From positions 688,301 to 752,300 of the forward strand of contig JH720329.1 in the NCBI GenBank assembly GCA_000231825.2: a stretch of 64,000 nt of DNA, read 5' to 3'. Numbering within the stretch: the first letter of the stretch is position 1; each line of letters starts with the position of its first letter. Origin of the DNA: Tetrahymena elliotti 4EA. Lineage: Eukaryota > Ciliophora > Oligohymenophorea > Hymenostomatida > Tetrahymenidae. Shown here piece after piece: positions 14,231 to 26,900 of this stretch. The notes below the pieces were generated by a model. It saw only the letters and a program-made list of their open reading frames with translations, searched no databases and was not told where the DNA came from. A program made the translations under genes and the position numbers.

Positions 14231-16597
14231 TCAAGTAAATTTGATGCTTTTTTTCACTAACCTATGCATAGTTTTTGCCTTTTTTTATAACTATTTTTTG
14301 TCTTAATCATTTATGCTTTGCCTTTTTAAAATAAATTGTAAATGATAAAACTTCTATTCAAATTTATTTTAATTAAAATCATATTACGTCAAATATAATT
14401 CTAGACAATTAAGTGTGATAAAGTTTAGTAATCCTGAAAAAAGATCTTTGTTAATTCTGCTAATTTAGTTTTATCTTATAAATAGTTAAATTAAAAACAC
14501 TCAAAATTAAAATAAGATCTAAAAATAAATACCTTAAATCTGCTTTCAATATTTTAAGCTTTGGAGAGTTGCTTAATCCTATAATTAAGTCTGAAGCCCC
14601 TAAATCTCCAATTTGATTTTAAAATCTTTTAAAGTTTATTATAAATAGTTTTGCAAAATATTCTAAAATAATAATATGATAATTACTTCTAATTGTACTC
14701 AGATGATAAGTTAAGAGTTAAATTATATAAATTTTGGCAGTTCTCTAATGCTTAGCCTATATCTAAAGCTCCATTTGCACCTATTTCATTATTACTTTTA
14801 ACATCAAAAAAATTTTAAAAACAATTTTATATTGAATACTTGATTTTAATCAAAAAATAAAAATTAAAAGTTTTGTTTTATTTTGATTGTTTTCTTTCAG
14901 ATAAAATGTTGAACAAATTTACCGTAGATCTATATTTAACTTTACGAGATTTTAAATTTAAGCTAAACCAGTAAACATGCCATAAACTCCATCATCTCCT
15001 ATTTTATTTTTTCTTTTACAAAAATTAAAACAAATATTTCAAGAAATAAAAATCATTAAAAATGTATTTTTTACCCATTAAATCCCAAAGCTAAAGTTTT
15101 TAAATTTCTGCAGTTTGATAAGCCAAAGCTTAAATCTATAGCTCCTTAACCTTAAATGTTGTTTCCTCTTTAACAATAATTTTGATTAAAATATTATATG
15201 TTGATAAAATATATTGATTAAAAAATTGAATTAAACTATTTATTTAAAATAAATACTATTTATAAATACAATTTTTTAATACTAAAAAATTATTACCCTA
15301 AAGATATCTCTAAAAATGTTAAGGAAGAACTATTTCCTATACCTAAGCCTAAATCTTAACAACCTATATCTCCAATAGAACACCATCTTATGATAATAAA
15401 TAAAGAAAATGATTTATTAAAAATTAATTTAAGTTTTGAATAAATTTAGCATTTAAAGTATAATTTATTTACCTTAAATCAAGAGCAACTTTTAGTAAAT
15501 TTTGCATATCTCCTATAATGTCACCAATAATTTTAGCACCTTAGTCAGCTATACTATTTTTACTTTTAAAAAATTATACAATTACAATAATGAATAAAAA
15601 TTAAAAAGAAAGAATAAGGATACTTTAAATCTACTATTAATTCAACAATTTCTTTACAGTTTTTAATTTCCATGCTCAAATTTTTTAAAGTAGAAGCTCC
15701 TATTTTATTAGAACTTTAAAAAAATTAAAAATAGTTATTGATCTATTTTTATTTTCTAAATTTTACCTCATTTACAATGTTAAATTTTGAATATTTGTAC
15801 ATTTTCCTAACCCCTAAAATAAAAATTATGCTTCTTTTTCTCCAATATAATTCCAGCTTTATAAAAAATAATTAAAATTTATTATTATTAAATCCCTTAA
15901 AAAGTAATAAGCAGTCTAAAAAATACCTAAAATCTAGATTCAGCTATGTCAGCATGAAGCATTTCTCTAATGCATTCCCTAATCTTGAAACAAGCTTAGC
16001 ATTTTAAAGTTTTTCACTTTTAATAACAAAAAATAAAAATTTTTCATTTTATTAAATTAGGATGCAAATTAAGAGCAAATCTTAATAATGGTGAACCTAA
16101 ATTTTAATTAAGCAAAGTTGAGGCTTTGAAAATTAGATTCTTCAAGCTTTTGATATTAAAAAATAATTTAAAATTAAATAATATCTTAAAAATTGAATAC
16201 AATTTCTAAATTATTGAATGTATAATAATTCTATTTCATTTTCGTTTTATTAAAAAAATTGTCTTTCAGAAATTTCATTAATTTCTAATATAAATCTAAT
16301 TTACAAATTATTTCAAACTTACTTTTCATTACTTTTCACTGCAAAATGCCCCAAATATTTATTATTGTAGTTACAATTAACTGTTAGAAAATAAAAAGAA
16401 ATTAAATTTTATAATAATTTCTAAAAATAAAACTTTGTCATTATTTTCAAAATGTGTTATGAAGAAGAATTTCAAGTTGAACATTTAACTAATGGTGGAA
16501 TTGTTATAAAAATAATTTTTTTTTACTTATTAATTTAAGTAATTGTCTCTACAGTCCTATCTTTAAATGCTTATATAAGAGAGGATTAATTTCTCAT
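14231..16597 (-). CDS. leucine-rich-repeat (RNI/NLRC-type) protein, one repeat per exon
   Basis: Read on the minus strand in thirteen exons: 16597-16527, 16380-16333, 16146-16066, 16016-15927, 15856-15767, 15713-15624, 15562-15473, 15386-15297, 15167-15075, 15012-14923, 14794-14699, 14625-14533, 14474-14231. The sum is 422 codons (421 aa). Most internal exons are 90-96 nt, all in phase 2, and each encodes one repeat of the form N-x-I-G-D-x-G-A-x-x-L-x-x-G-L-x-x-C-x-x-L-x-x-L-x-L. An example is NQIGDLGASDLIIGLSNSPK. The end reads KAKTMHRLVKKSIKFT. The role is probably protein binding; no effector domain is visible. The first two exons rest only on phase logic and are the weakest part. The exon ending at 16066 has a GC rather than GT donor. 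A further in-frame intron inside the last exon cannot be excluded. Confidence 0.7.
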
Positions 16598-16839
16598 AAG
16601 ATTTAAAACAAATGTTTAACATAATTTAGTTAAAACAAAAAATTATCATTAATTTTTTATTAATTAGAAAGAGTTTCCAACTAACTCACTAACTTATGTA
16701 AGAACTAATTTTTTACTGAGAAAGATATTATTCATACAATTTTGTATACTTTTAATTAATAAAAAAAATAAATATTTGGACATCATGTCTTGGTGATTTT
16801 ACAGGAAGTTCAAAACTATTTTTTTAGAAATTAAACAAT

Positions 16840-17169
16840 ATGAAAATGAATATAATTTTAAGGAATGCATTTACTAATTCTAATTTGAAAAAAACTAAAA
16901 ACACTATCAATTATTTAAATCATATTGATGATAATAATTAAAATTATGAGTTAATTTTATTGCTTGAAATTTATTACTAATCTTCTTTGCCTCTTTATGT
17001 ATTAAAGAATGAATTAAGAAGGTTTTTTAAAATAAAATATAGGTTAGTATTGAAATAATTTATATTAAGTTATTACACTAATCACTGGATAACTTATTTT
17101 TAGTAATTAGATAATAAAAACCATGATAATTTAATTTTAACGATAAACCAATTAGTTTAATAAAAATGA
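16840..17169 (+). CDS. possible small ORF of 109 aa, unrecognised
   Basis: An open frame under the ciliate code, ATG to TGA, 100 bp upstream of copy B. It contains a hydrophobic/aromatic stretch (YELILLLEIYYQSSLPLYVL). I do not recognise it, and no counterpart is evident upstream of copy A. In DNA this AT-rich with a single stop codon, frames of this length arise by chance. Confidence 0.2.
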
Positions 17170-17269
17170 TAAATAACGAAAACATTCATTTAATTAATAA
17201 ACAAAAACTCAAGATAATTTATTAAATTTCAACAAATAGTATCTAAAAAATTAAAAGTAGAAGATAAAA

Positions 17270-20200
17270 ATGAAGGAAAAAAAATATAATATATTCCTAA
17301 GGTATTATTTAGAAAGAAGCTTTCATATATTTCTTAAACCCGACAGATCAAAAAATCTATCATTAGTTTTAGTTGCTATTAAAGAAATCTCATTTTTAAT
17401 TAGGATTTATACAAGCTTTTTAGGTTTAGTGTAGTTCATAAATTTTAAGCAGAATAATTCCTTTTAAAACAGTTAAAGTAATGAAATATATCTAATGTTT
17501 AATGAATAATCAAGATATATACTCTGTCTAAGCCTTTTCTATGCAGGATTTGTTATAAATCTTCTGCTGCTTGGCTTCTTAGTTAAAGATTTGATATCTT
17601 TTATTCTTAAAGCTCCATTTAAGTATCAATTTCATTTTTAAATGGGATTTAAATGCTACAATTACTCTATCTACCCTTTAAATCTTTTAGTTAGTTGCTT
17701 TCTATCTTCTTCAGATCACTACTATTTACCTACTTTGAATATTGCAGTATCTGTTTTATTAAGTAAATTTTTAATAAATAAAATATTTACCTACAAATTT
17801 CATGTTGCCATAATTAAAAAAGGTCTATTAGTAGAACTATCTGATTACAACTACTGTTTTTATATAAGTGATTTCTTGTCTAAAAAATTTAATAAGAAAT
17901 CTCTAATTATGCAAGTTTTTGAGTGCCTCTCTATAGTCTTGCTCACATAAAGCAGTAGATCACTATTCATGATAGGAGTTCTCATATCAATATTTACTTA
18001 GCTAATAGAGTTAATTCTACTGTATTATAAAAGCATTTACTTAAGCTAAATTATAAAAAACTTCATCACTTAAATTTCAATTCTAAATTTATCCATATTA
18101 TTTTACAGTCTTTATTTTGTAGTGAATCTCGAAAAATCTCCAAATATTGTTCTTCTTTTAATAATTGTTGCCTTGTCATTTAAACTTGGAAACATTATAT
18201 ACTAATCATATGATTACTATTTACTGAGCAGCATAACTGGAGATATATAAAACTAAAGTATATTAAGAAAAGATTACTCAAAACTTTTCAAATTAGAATA
18301 CTTTTTGAGGATAATCAATCAGGAAAGCTACATATATTACTAAGATTATGTAAAAACCTTCATTTCATAAATTATTGAGAATGCTTTAATAAATCATTTG
18401 ATCAGTTGTTCAATAGGAGAAACATGCTTCTGTAAATTAGTAAATTACTATTATCAATTCAACATATTTTTAAAACATTACCTTATTAAGTAAAATAACC
18501 AGAAAATCTTAGATGTTCCCAAAATATGAAATTATTTTTTTATTATTTTTTCTCAAAAATAATTGTTAATTGATTTCATAACAATTATATCTTTTACATA
18601 AATTAGTCTAATGCGAATTATTGCTCAGTAAAATTTCATTGATTTTGAATGAAATTTTTGTCTAGTTTAAATCAAAACAAAAATTTCCATATTTATTTTT
18701 AAACACATATTTTTCTATTATCATTTATAAATAATTCGGAGGGGAAATTACATCTTAAAAAAATAAAATAAGCCAAAAATATTAAAAATTAACAAAAAAA
18801 AATATGTTAACTAGCAATAATCTCTATTTTCATATCCCCCTCCCCCACCCTAGATAATTTATTTTTTGAAAATTAAAAAATGATTCTAAAAATTTAAATA
18901 TTAATTAATAATAAATTTTAATTTAAAATAGTTAGAATAGGATTAAAGTTAAGAGGATAAAATAACTTATATTTCAAATGAAAGAAACCGAGAAGGTGTT
19001 AAGTCTTTGAGTTTAAGTATTTTAAAAGCCCATACAGAAGAATTACCTTCAAAATTGAGTGATTTTTAAATTAGCTTATATAAATACATTTAAGATGTTC
19101 AGGGTAATCAAACTCTTTCAATAGCAACCTTAATAAAAATATAGTAGAACTGTTTTGATAAGTTCAATTATTTTGAGGTTTAATTAATTAATAGAATGGC
19201 AGAAAGAGTTCGCTTTTAGATAGAGGAAAACGATAATGAAAAATCTGATAATTAAAAATATTTGATAAATTAAAAATAGCAGAAAAGAATTTAATTGATT
19301 TAGTAAATACTTTTTGATGAAAAGCTTTCTGTAGCTTTTCATTTATTGCTGGATTGTTTTTAATAAAAAAACTAGCTTTTAGATTCTCTAAACTAGGATA
19401 CAATAAATCTAGATAATTTAGAATAGTTGAGTAATAAACTACTTTCAGACAGACTTAAAGTAAAAAATGCTCTTAACTTGCTAATAATTGAAAATAGTTC
19501 TTAAACTTAACTTTAAAAGATGTGTAAACTTTACGATTCAGTTCTAGATATAGATAATTATTTTGAGAGAAAGATTTCTTCATAAAGATAATTTAATTGT
19601 TTGACCACAATACCTTTATCATCAAAAGATAGCTGTTTTGCATACATTTCATTTACATCTAAGCTAGGAGTGGTTACAAAGATATCTAATAACTTTGATT
19701 AGATAGTTCCAGTGTATACAAACAAAGAAGTGATTGGAAAAAATATAAATTTTATGCAACCAGACATAATTGCTCCAGTTCATAACAAAATCCTGACTAA
19801 ATTTATCTAAAAAAAAATAGTTTCAAAAAATGTAGATGATTATCCTCTTTTGCTTGGAAAAGATAAGAAAGGATTTTCCATACCTTACCATATAAAAATT
19901 TAAGTAGCCATGATTGGATTGGAGGATTTTGGATGTGCTGCTTGGATAAGATAAATTAAAGATTCAAACTATTATCTAATGAGTAGCCCAGATAGAGGAT
20001 TTAAAAATTATATGGTAGGCTAAAATTTTTATGAAAAAATACTTTCTGTTAGCTACAAGCATAGTGAGTTGAACATTGTTAAATTTGGCAATTTAATTCC
20101 TCTTTTTAAGACTTTATTTGAAAATAATTAGTCTGGAAAGCAATTTTCTACAATAATCATAAAACCGAGATATAAAGAATAAGTAGCTGGTTAGATTTAA

Positions 20201-23200
20201 CTAAAAAAAAATGCAAATCTTTTTTAATATTTAATGGATTTAGATCTATATTAGATTTAAGCTTAATATATTCATTTAGATACAACTTATGCCAAATTTA
20301 TTTACATCATAATTGTTTCATTAGAAAAGCTAGATGATTTATCTAAAAAAAGAGATGCTCTTAAGGAGTTCAGAAAGGATTTAAAAAACTTTAATTAAAG
20401 CGAAGAATATGATGGAGTTGAGTTTGAATCTCTTTACCCTTAAAAAAATAAAGAAATATATCAATAAAAAGCAGAAGATGTTAATTTGTTTACAATATCA
20501 TGTGATTAGGAATCATCGAAGGGTGATACAGAAGTAAGATAAAAATAGCTATCTTTTTTCTCAAAACCATCTCAATTCTATAATAGCTATAATTAAAAAT
20601 ATGCTTCAAAACTATAAAAAATTATAAAATAAAATATGTACTAAATTTCTACTATGAACAAAAATTTGTTAATTTCACCCTAAAATTCTCCAAAAGAAAG
20701 TCATTTGCAAATATCAAATTATTTTTAATTAGAAGATCGTTAAAATAATACTAAAATCGATGGAATTTAAGAAAGTAATATGACTTATTTAAGCACTTTT
20801 TAAGTTAATAGTCCTAATAATCAAAAGTCTTCTTCTAATGCCTTAATGACTAATAGAGAATATTTTGAAGAAATAAAACTAAATGATTCAATAAACATTC
20901 AAAATACCTCACAGATAAATTAAAATAAAGTAGATAGAGGAATTGAAAAGTTACTCTTTGAAGAATAAATATAAAGAAAAAGTGTAAGTCATCAAAACCT
21001 AGAAATGTTTTATGAAAAAACAAGATAATAATTAATAATTTAACAACAGAAAAAGAAGCAAGCAGAAAAAAATTCACATCTAAATGATACAAAAGGAGCA
21101 AAAGATTAAGAAACTAATGTATCTGCAGATATTAGCTTTATTATTAACTAAAAGCTAAAATAAAATACTGCATAGGGAAGCGTGAACTTGTCAAGTAAAA
21201 AATCAGTATCTTCTAGGTAATTTTAATTTAATTTCTTAAAATATTATTTAAGATATTCGATTAAGAATTATCTGAATTTTTTCAGTCTATCTTTTCATAA
21301 AAGAATGATTTATTTTTAAATTTAGTCTTTCAATACAAATAATGAATTTTTTTATAAAATATAAAAGTCGATTACAGTTAATTAATAAAATTTAATCGAA
21401 TGATTAGAAACATTTACTTTTTTATAGTGGTTATATTTTAGATACCTTGCTAATAGTTTTATTAATAGTATCAGTATATGTAAGCTTTCAAAACTCAGTT
21501 AATTATATGAGAGAATATAAACACAAATTACATATATTCACAGATTTAAATGATATGAAAAAAATAATGTATAATGTCATAGAAGAGATCCATTTAATTA
21601 GTGGAATTAACTAAAATTATTTTAGCCCCTAAGACTCAGAAGATAAGGAGAATTTCCTATAAACTTTAGAGTATGATAGAAATAGAAATATTCTTCAGTT
21701 TAAAAATATCTCATAAATCATCTTCAAAAACTATGTAGATGAAGAAAAAAATAAAGATTTATATAAAGTTAAGATGACCTATGATATTCTTAGCTATGTT
21801 GCAGATTAGTTTATTTCATAAAGTATACTCGATTGCTCCATTTTAGTGGCTTTAATAAGAACTTAATCGCTGATAACTTAGTACATCAGTAACTAAAATT
21901 ATCATGAAATAGTCTTTTAGAATGAGCTAAGACATAATCAAGACTAAATATAATTGTAAATATCATAAATCCTGAATGGAATCGTTGATAATCAAGGAGA
22001 AAATTATGAGCTTTATAAAAATGGTAACCTTTTATTTATAATTATCTATGCTGTTTTTATTTTGATTTATTGTATTTTACTCCTACTTTTTTATACTAAT
22101 TCACTTTCTCTGAAGCAGTCTCTTCTTTCGATATTTGCTACTATTGATATTAAGAAACTCTGTGAAATGTCAAATAAAACTAATTAAGTTATTAAATATC
22201 TTATCGAAATGAAAAAAAAAGCTTCAATTCTAGACTATTGTGTTCCAAACAAAGACTCTTTATTGAAAAATGCAAATAAATTTGAGAATAAAAAAAACTG
22301 TAAGAAAAAGAATATCAGTCTTACTACTTATGAGAAAAAATTAACAGTTTGCAAAGTAATTTTTGTAGTAATTTGTCTCTCCTTGATTGTTATCAAACCT
22401 TGTGTTGAGTATTATTTTGTATCAATCTAAGTATATTTTATGAATATCTTAGGATAACTTCAAAGTAAGCTTTTTTTTATCAACAAAAATATAATTAACC
22501 TTATTTTTATTTTTAATTAATAGATAGTTCTGAATAATTAATAACTGCTTTTTCAGATTTCAGTCAAGCTAAGTTTATCTATTTTTATTACATATATGGT
22601 TACTAAGAACCTGCTTACAAATATTCTAACTAAACTTAGTAGCAGTATCTCTTGCAATCTTTTAATAATTTAAGATCATCGCTTGATGATTTCTTATAAG
22701 ATTTTTAGGTATTTTAAAATTCAAATGTAAGAATGTTTCAGGAGTAAAATTTAACTGAGATAATTTAGGAAAGTATTTGTTAATATTTAGAATAAGATGA
22801 TGAAATTACTGGAGAAAAATTAATTTAAAAATGCTTTAAATTATACGAAAGTGCTTAGAATAGTGGATTCTTTATTTCTTCTTAAAAGTTTCAGACAGTT
22901 CAGAAAGGAGTATTATAATATTTTGAACAGAGCTTTACAGAATCTTAATAGTCACTTTATCTAACAAGTTTCTTTGAGGAAAACAGCCTTTCAGATTAAT
23001 TTTATTAACTGAGAATATTAGATTAAATATCTTAACTATTATCTTAGAAACTAGGAACTTAAGAAGATAATTTTTTTAATCTAATGAAAGTAATTGTTGC
23101 CATTCTGAATATTTTCTAAATCTTTTTAGTATTAAGCATAAGCTATTTTATTTAGAAATTAATTTTTAATAAGTTTGCTAAAGATTACTAAAAATCTATG

Positions 23201-23278
23201 AAGTATTTAACTTTGATTGATTATGATATTTTACTAGAAAATCCCTATTTTGTTTCTCATATTAAAAAAATGAAATGA
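17270..23278 (+). CDS. TmcB-like multi-TM protein with PAS domain, copy B
   Basis: Tandem paralogue of the gene at 7711. Exons: 17270-17762, 17823-18439, 18956-21216, 21428-22464, 22524-23278, giving 1,721 codons (1,720 aa). All four introns sit at the same codons and phases as in copy A. Exons 2 and 4 have exactly the same length (617 and 1,037 nt). The PAS-like motif reads VIGKNINFMQPDIIAPVHN and the tail ends IDYDILLENPYFVSHIKKMK. The hydrophobic pattern matches copy A: several N-terminal spans, then four in the C-terminal third. The first intron (17763-17822, 60 nt) is a multiple of three without TGA, so naive ORF finding translates through it; alignment shows the joined sequence VLLSLLVEL, matching LILSLFVEL in copy A. 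A sensory membrane role is inferred. Confidence 0.85.
17763..17822 (+). other. stop-free 60-nt intron in copy B
   Basis: GTAAAT...AAAAAG, 60 nt, in frame and lacking TGA. The paralogous intron in copy A (8189-8252) is 64 nt and would shift the frame if kept, so removal is required there. Copy B could tolerate retention, adding 20 residues. Confidence 0.7.
18836..18850. other. C-rich tract (CCCCCTCCCCCACCC)
   Basis: A run of C/T/A with 13 Cs inside the third-exon-proximal intron of copy B, in DNA otherwise nearly devoid of G/C runs. The opposite strand has three G runs of 3-5, so it could form a quadruplex-like structure. The same CCCCCTCCCCC core recurs at 61923. Confidence 0.6.
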
Positions 23279-23988
23279 AATAATAACCAATAAATATTAT
23301 ATAAATTACCTTACATAAAATATACTTTATTAAACCATATTAGTTAAATCATTTACTTAATTTATGCTAAAAAATTCATATATTGTATTTGCAAATAAAA
23401 ACATCCCTTAAAATCTAAAGAAATGTTTTATGGTTTTATNNNNNNNNNNNNNNNNNNNNNNNNNNNNNNNNNNNNNNNNNNNNNNNNNNNNNNNNNNNNN
23501 NNNNNNNNNNNNNNNNNNNNNNNNNNNNNNNNNNNNNNNTCTAATTTTTCTTCTCAAAATTTAAATTTATTAAATAAAATATATTTTTATGCTTTTAGCT
23601 TATATTGGTAAAAAAATTTTATTTCATTTAATAAATAAACATTATTTTGACACAAAAAAATTAATCTCAACTTTAAAATAATAATTAAGTTCAATATTTT
23701 TAATTTTATTTCTTTTTTTTATAATTTAAATTGTACGAATGAAAGAAAAGCAACTTTTTTGAATAAACAAAGGAAAAATTTTGAAATTGACCAAACACAA
23801 AGATTAGTTTATGATTGCTTACTTGATTATTTATTAATAATTTATTTATTATTTTTTATATTTAAATTTATGATTTATAGTTGTTGAAATGTATGGTTAT
23901 TAAATCTTATGGAAATAAATGAAATTGTTTTTTTCATTTATTTATTCAAAAAAAAGGAACTAAATATTCAGACAGATAATTCTTTATT
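23279..23988. other. convergent intergenic region with assembly gap
   Basis: Between copy B and the end of the minus-strand coiled-coil gene. It contains 100 Ns at 23440-23539, the conventional filler for a gap of unknown size. The flanks are A/T-rich with no gene. Confidence 0.9.
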
Positions 23989-26900
23989 TCAAATAACTTC
24001 ATCTTCACCATCTAAAAGATCTACAATATTTTAATTAGGTTATTAGTGATTAGTTACTATTTCATTTTGTTAGACAGGAGCAGAACTAAAAGAGTTGTTC
24101 TCACTGAAGTCAAGTAAGTCAGGCTCATTGTTTGGATTGTTGGTATTTTCATTAAATTCTTGATGGACTACATCTAAATGCTCACTGTTGTTACTATTAT
24201 CTTCATTCGTTTGTTTTGAATGATCCTGATAAGATTATTATAGTTCTTATATTCTTAATTCATACTATTGTTTGATTTCAATTAAAAGTTGGTTATACTT
24301 GCAGAGTTCTTCTTCTCTTACTTGTTAGATTTGCATTTTATATGCTTCATCTAAAAGTTGTAAATTTTTCTCCAACTTATCTTTTATCAGCTTCATTTCA
24401 ATATTTCTTTCACGTTCAATTTAAGACTTAAGCTCAAGCATTTCTTGATTTTTATTTTCTTCTATTTATTTAAGCTTAGAGCGATAAGATTTCTTAATGT
24501 TTTGGCACTTTTAAGTATATTCATTCTGATAATTTTCTTTGTATTGTTTATCTATTTTGTCTCTATATTCCTGGCTTTAAGCATAAAGTGAGTTCACTTA
24601 GTCTTCAAGATCTAAATTTTCACCTTCCAAATTTGATATTTTAATATTCTTTTCTACAATTTGTCTCTTCAACTCTTAAATTTATTCTTGCAAGTTAGTG
24701 CTCTCTATTTTTAAATCTTAATCCTAGCTCTCTTCTCCATCCTTTGTCTAATTTAAAAAGGCTTTGTATTGCTTATTAGGAGTTATTTCTGGGCTTTGGC
24801 TCTATTAGATTCTATTTTTAAAAATAATTCAGCTTATTAAAACTATTAAATCAAAAACTTTTTTTTAAAGTGATTTACAAAGAAATCGATTGGTTGAATT
24901 ACCAACTCTGTTAGTTCATTAAAATTGTTAAATAAAAACTTTGTTTTTTTAAATTGATTTACAAAGAAATAGATTGGTTGAATTATCAATTTTGTTAGTT
25001 CATTAAAATTATTAAATATAAAATTTGTTTTTTTAAAGGTTTTGTTAGAAATATGTTGGTTGAATTACCAACTTTAAAGTAATTAAAAAAATATTTGTTA
25101 CGGTTTGAATTCATCTGATTCAACTGATTCCTTCAGATCTTCTGAAGGATTAGCTTTGCTTGGAGGTTTTTAATCACCAGTAACAGCTTAATTATAAGCC
25201 TAACTGATTTATTATTATGCTTGGGAATTAAGAAGAGATTTGAGTAAATCATATTCTTTTGTCATATTTTCTATTTAATTCTTCAGCTCTTAAACTTTTT
25301 CATTATGAGAATTTTCGAGTTCTTCTTTTTCATGATCTGCATATTCTTTTTAAGTTTCTAGTTCTTTTAATTTAGCTTTGATTTCGTTTAATTCTGAGTT
25401 CTGTTCAGAATTAAAAGATGAATTATTTGTATTATTTCCACTTTTAAGTTTCTCAATTTCTTCTTTGAGGTTGTAAGATTCTTCATTGAGCTAGTCATAT
25501 TAATTATAAAGATCTGAATATTCATCATTCTTTCTTTTCAATAATTTTCTATAATATTCATCATTTTTCTCCATTTATTGATTAAATTCTTCTTCTCTAT
25601 CAGCCATCTTAACACCATAAGCTCTGCATTCTTCCATGAGCTAATTGGCTCTTTCTTCATTTGATGTGCATTCTTCTTAAAGATCTTAAATTTTTTCTTT
25701 TTAGCTCTCTATTTCTTCATTTAATTACTTTATTATCTATTCCTTTTCATCATCTGTTTCCTCAGCTTTAACTTGACTACTAGTAGTATTTGATTCTTTT
25801 TCTTTTATTTATTCTTATAACTATTCATTTAAATTCTTTATTTGCTCGTTTTTCTCATTTAATTAATTGTTTAATTCTTCCTTTTCTTAAATAAGTTCTT
25901 CTATTTGATTTTTCTAAGCATTTAAATCTTCAATTTGTTGTTATAGTTCCTAATTCAAATTATTCAAACTGGCTATTTACTTTTCATATTGTTCCTTCTC
26001 ACTCAAATAGGTGTTGATGCTGTCTTATAAAGCTGTCAAATTATTATCTTTTTCTTAAGCGTGCTCGCTCAAAATAAAGATTTGTTCTTTAAGCATTTAA
26101 ATAGTCTGATTGACTTCCTCTTCTTTGAAAATATTTTCTTCATTTGTAGATGAAGTAGTTTCATTTCTTTACATGCCTATTATTTATAATTCAGATTCAT
26201 TAGGACTAATACTGTGGTTGCCTTCCAAAAGCTTTTATTGAACTTTGACTAACTGCTTCTCTAAATCACTAATTTACTCAACATATTAATAAATGAGTTG
26301 ATCTTTTTGTTCGATTTCATCTCTGAGAAGCTTTTTGTCCTCTGTAAGAGAATCTATCTCATTAATTTTAGATTCAATATCTGAATCAACAGCTTCACTA
26401 TCATTTCTAGAAGACTATTATTCATTTCTTAATTGTCTTTGAGTTTCCAACAAAACAAGCTCTTGACGCTTTAACTATTCATTAAGTTAATTTATTTTCT
26501 CTGAATACTTCTAATTTTCTTAGTAAAGAGTAATTTTTTGAGCAAGCAAATCATTTATTTGCAATTAAGATTCATTTTATAAAATCTTTGATTCCTCTTC
26601 AAAAGCATCAACTCTTGTTTAAAGAGTTTTAGTTTCTGTTTCAATCCTGAATTGAATTTCTCTATACTTTTGCTCGCTCTGTTTAAGTCTCTCTCTATAC
26701 TATCTTTTCTTCTCCTTATAATGGTTTAGTTTCTAATTCAAAATATTTTCCTTCATAGAAGCTTAGTTTTTAAGTTCTTCCAAAGCCTTCTTCAAACTCT
26801 TAATTAAATCTTCCTATTCAGCAGAATTAGATACCCCATTCTAATAATTAGAATTCTCTTATTCACTTATGCTCTAGCTTTACAAAACATGATCTTCCTC

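Noticed and set aside
16441..16520. Plus-strand MCYEEEF peptide as the start of another RING module
   Set aside because: Only CYE matches CKVCYED; no further Cys/His ligands follow.
24840..25090. CRISPR array
   Set aside because: Units are contiguous 84-bp tandem repeats without spacers, inside a eukaryotic intron.
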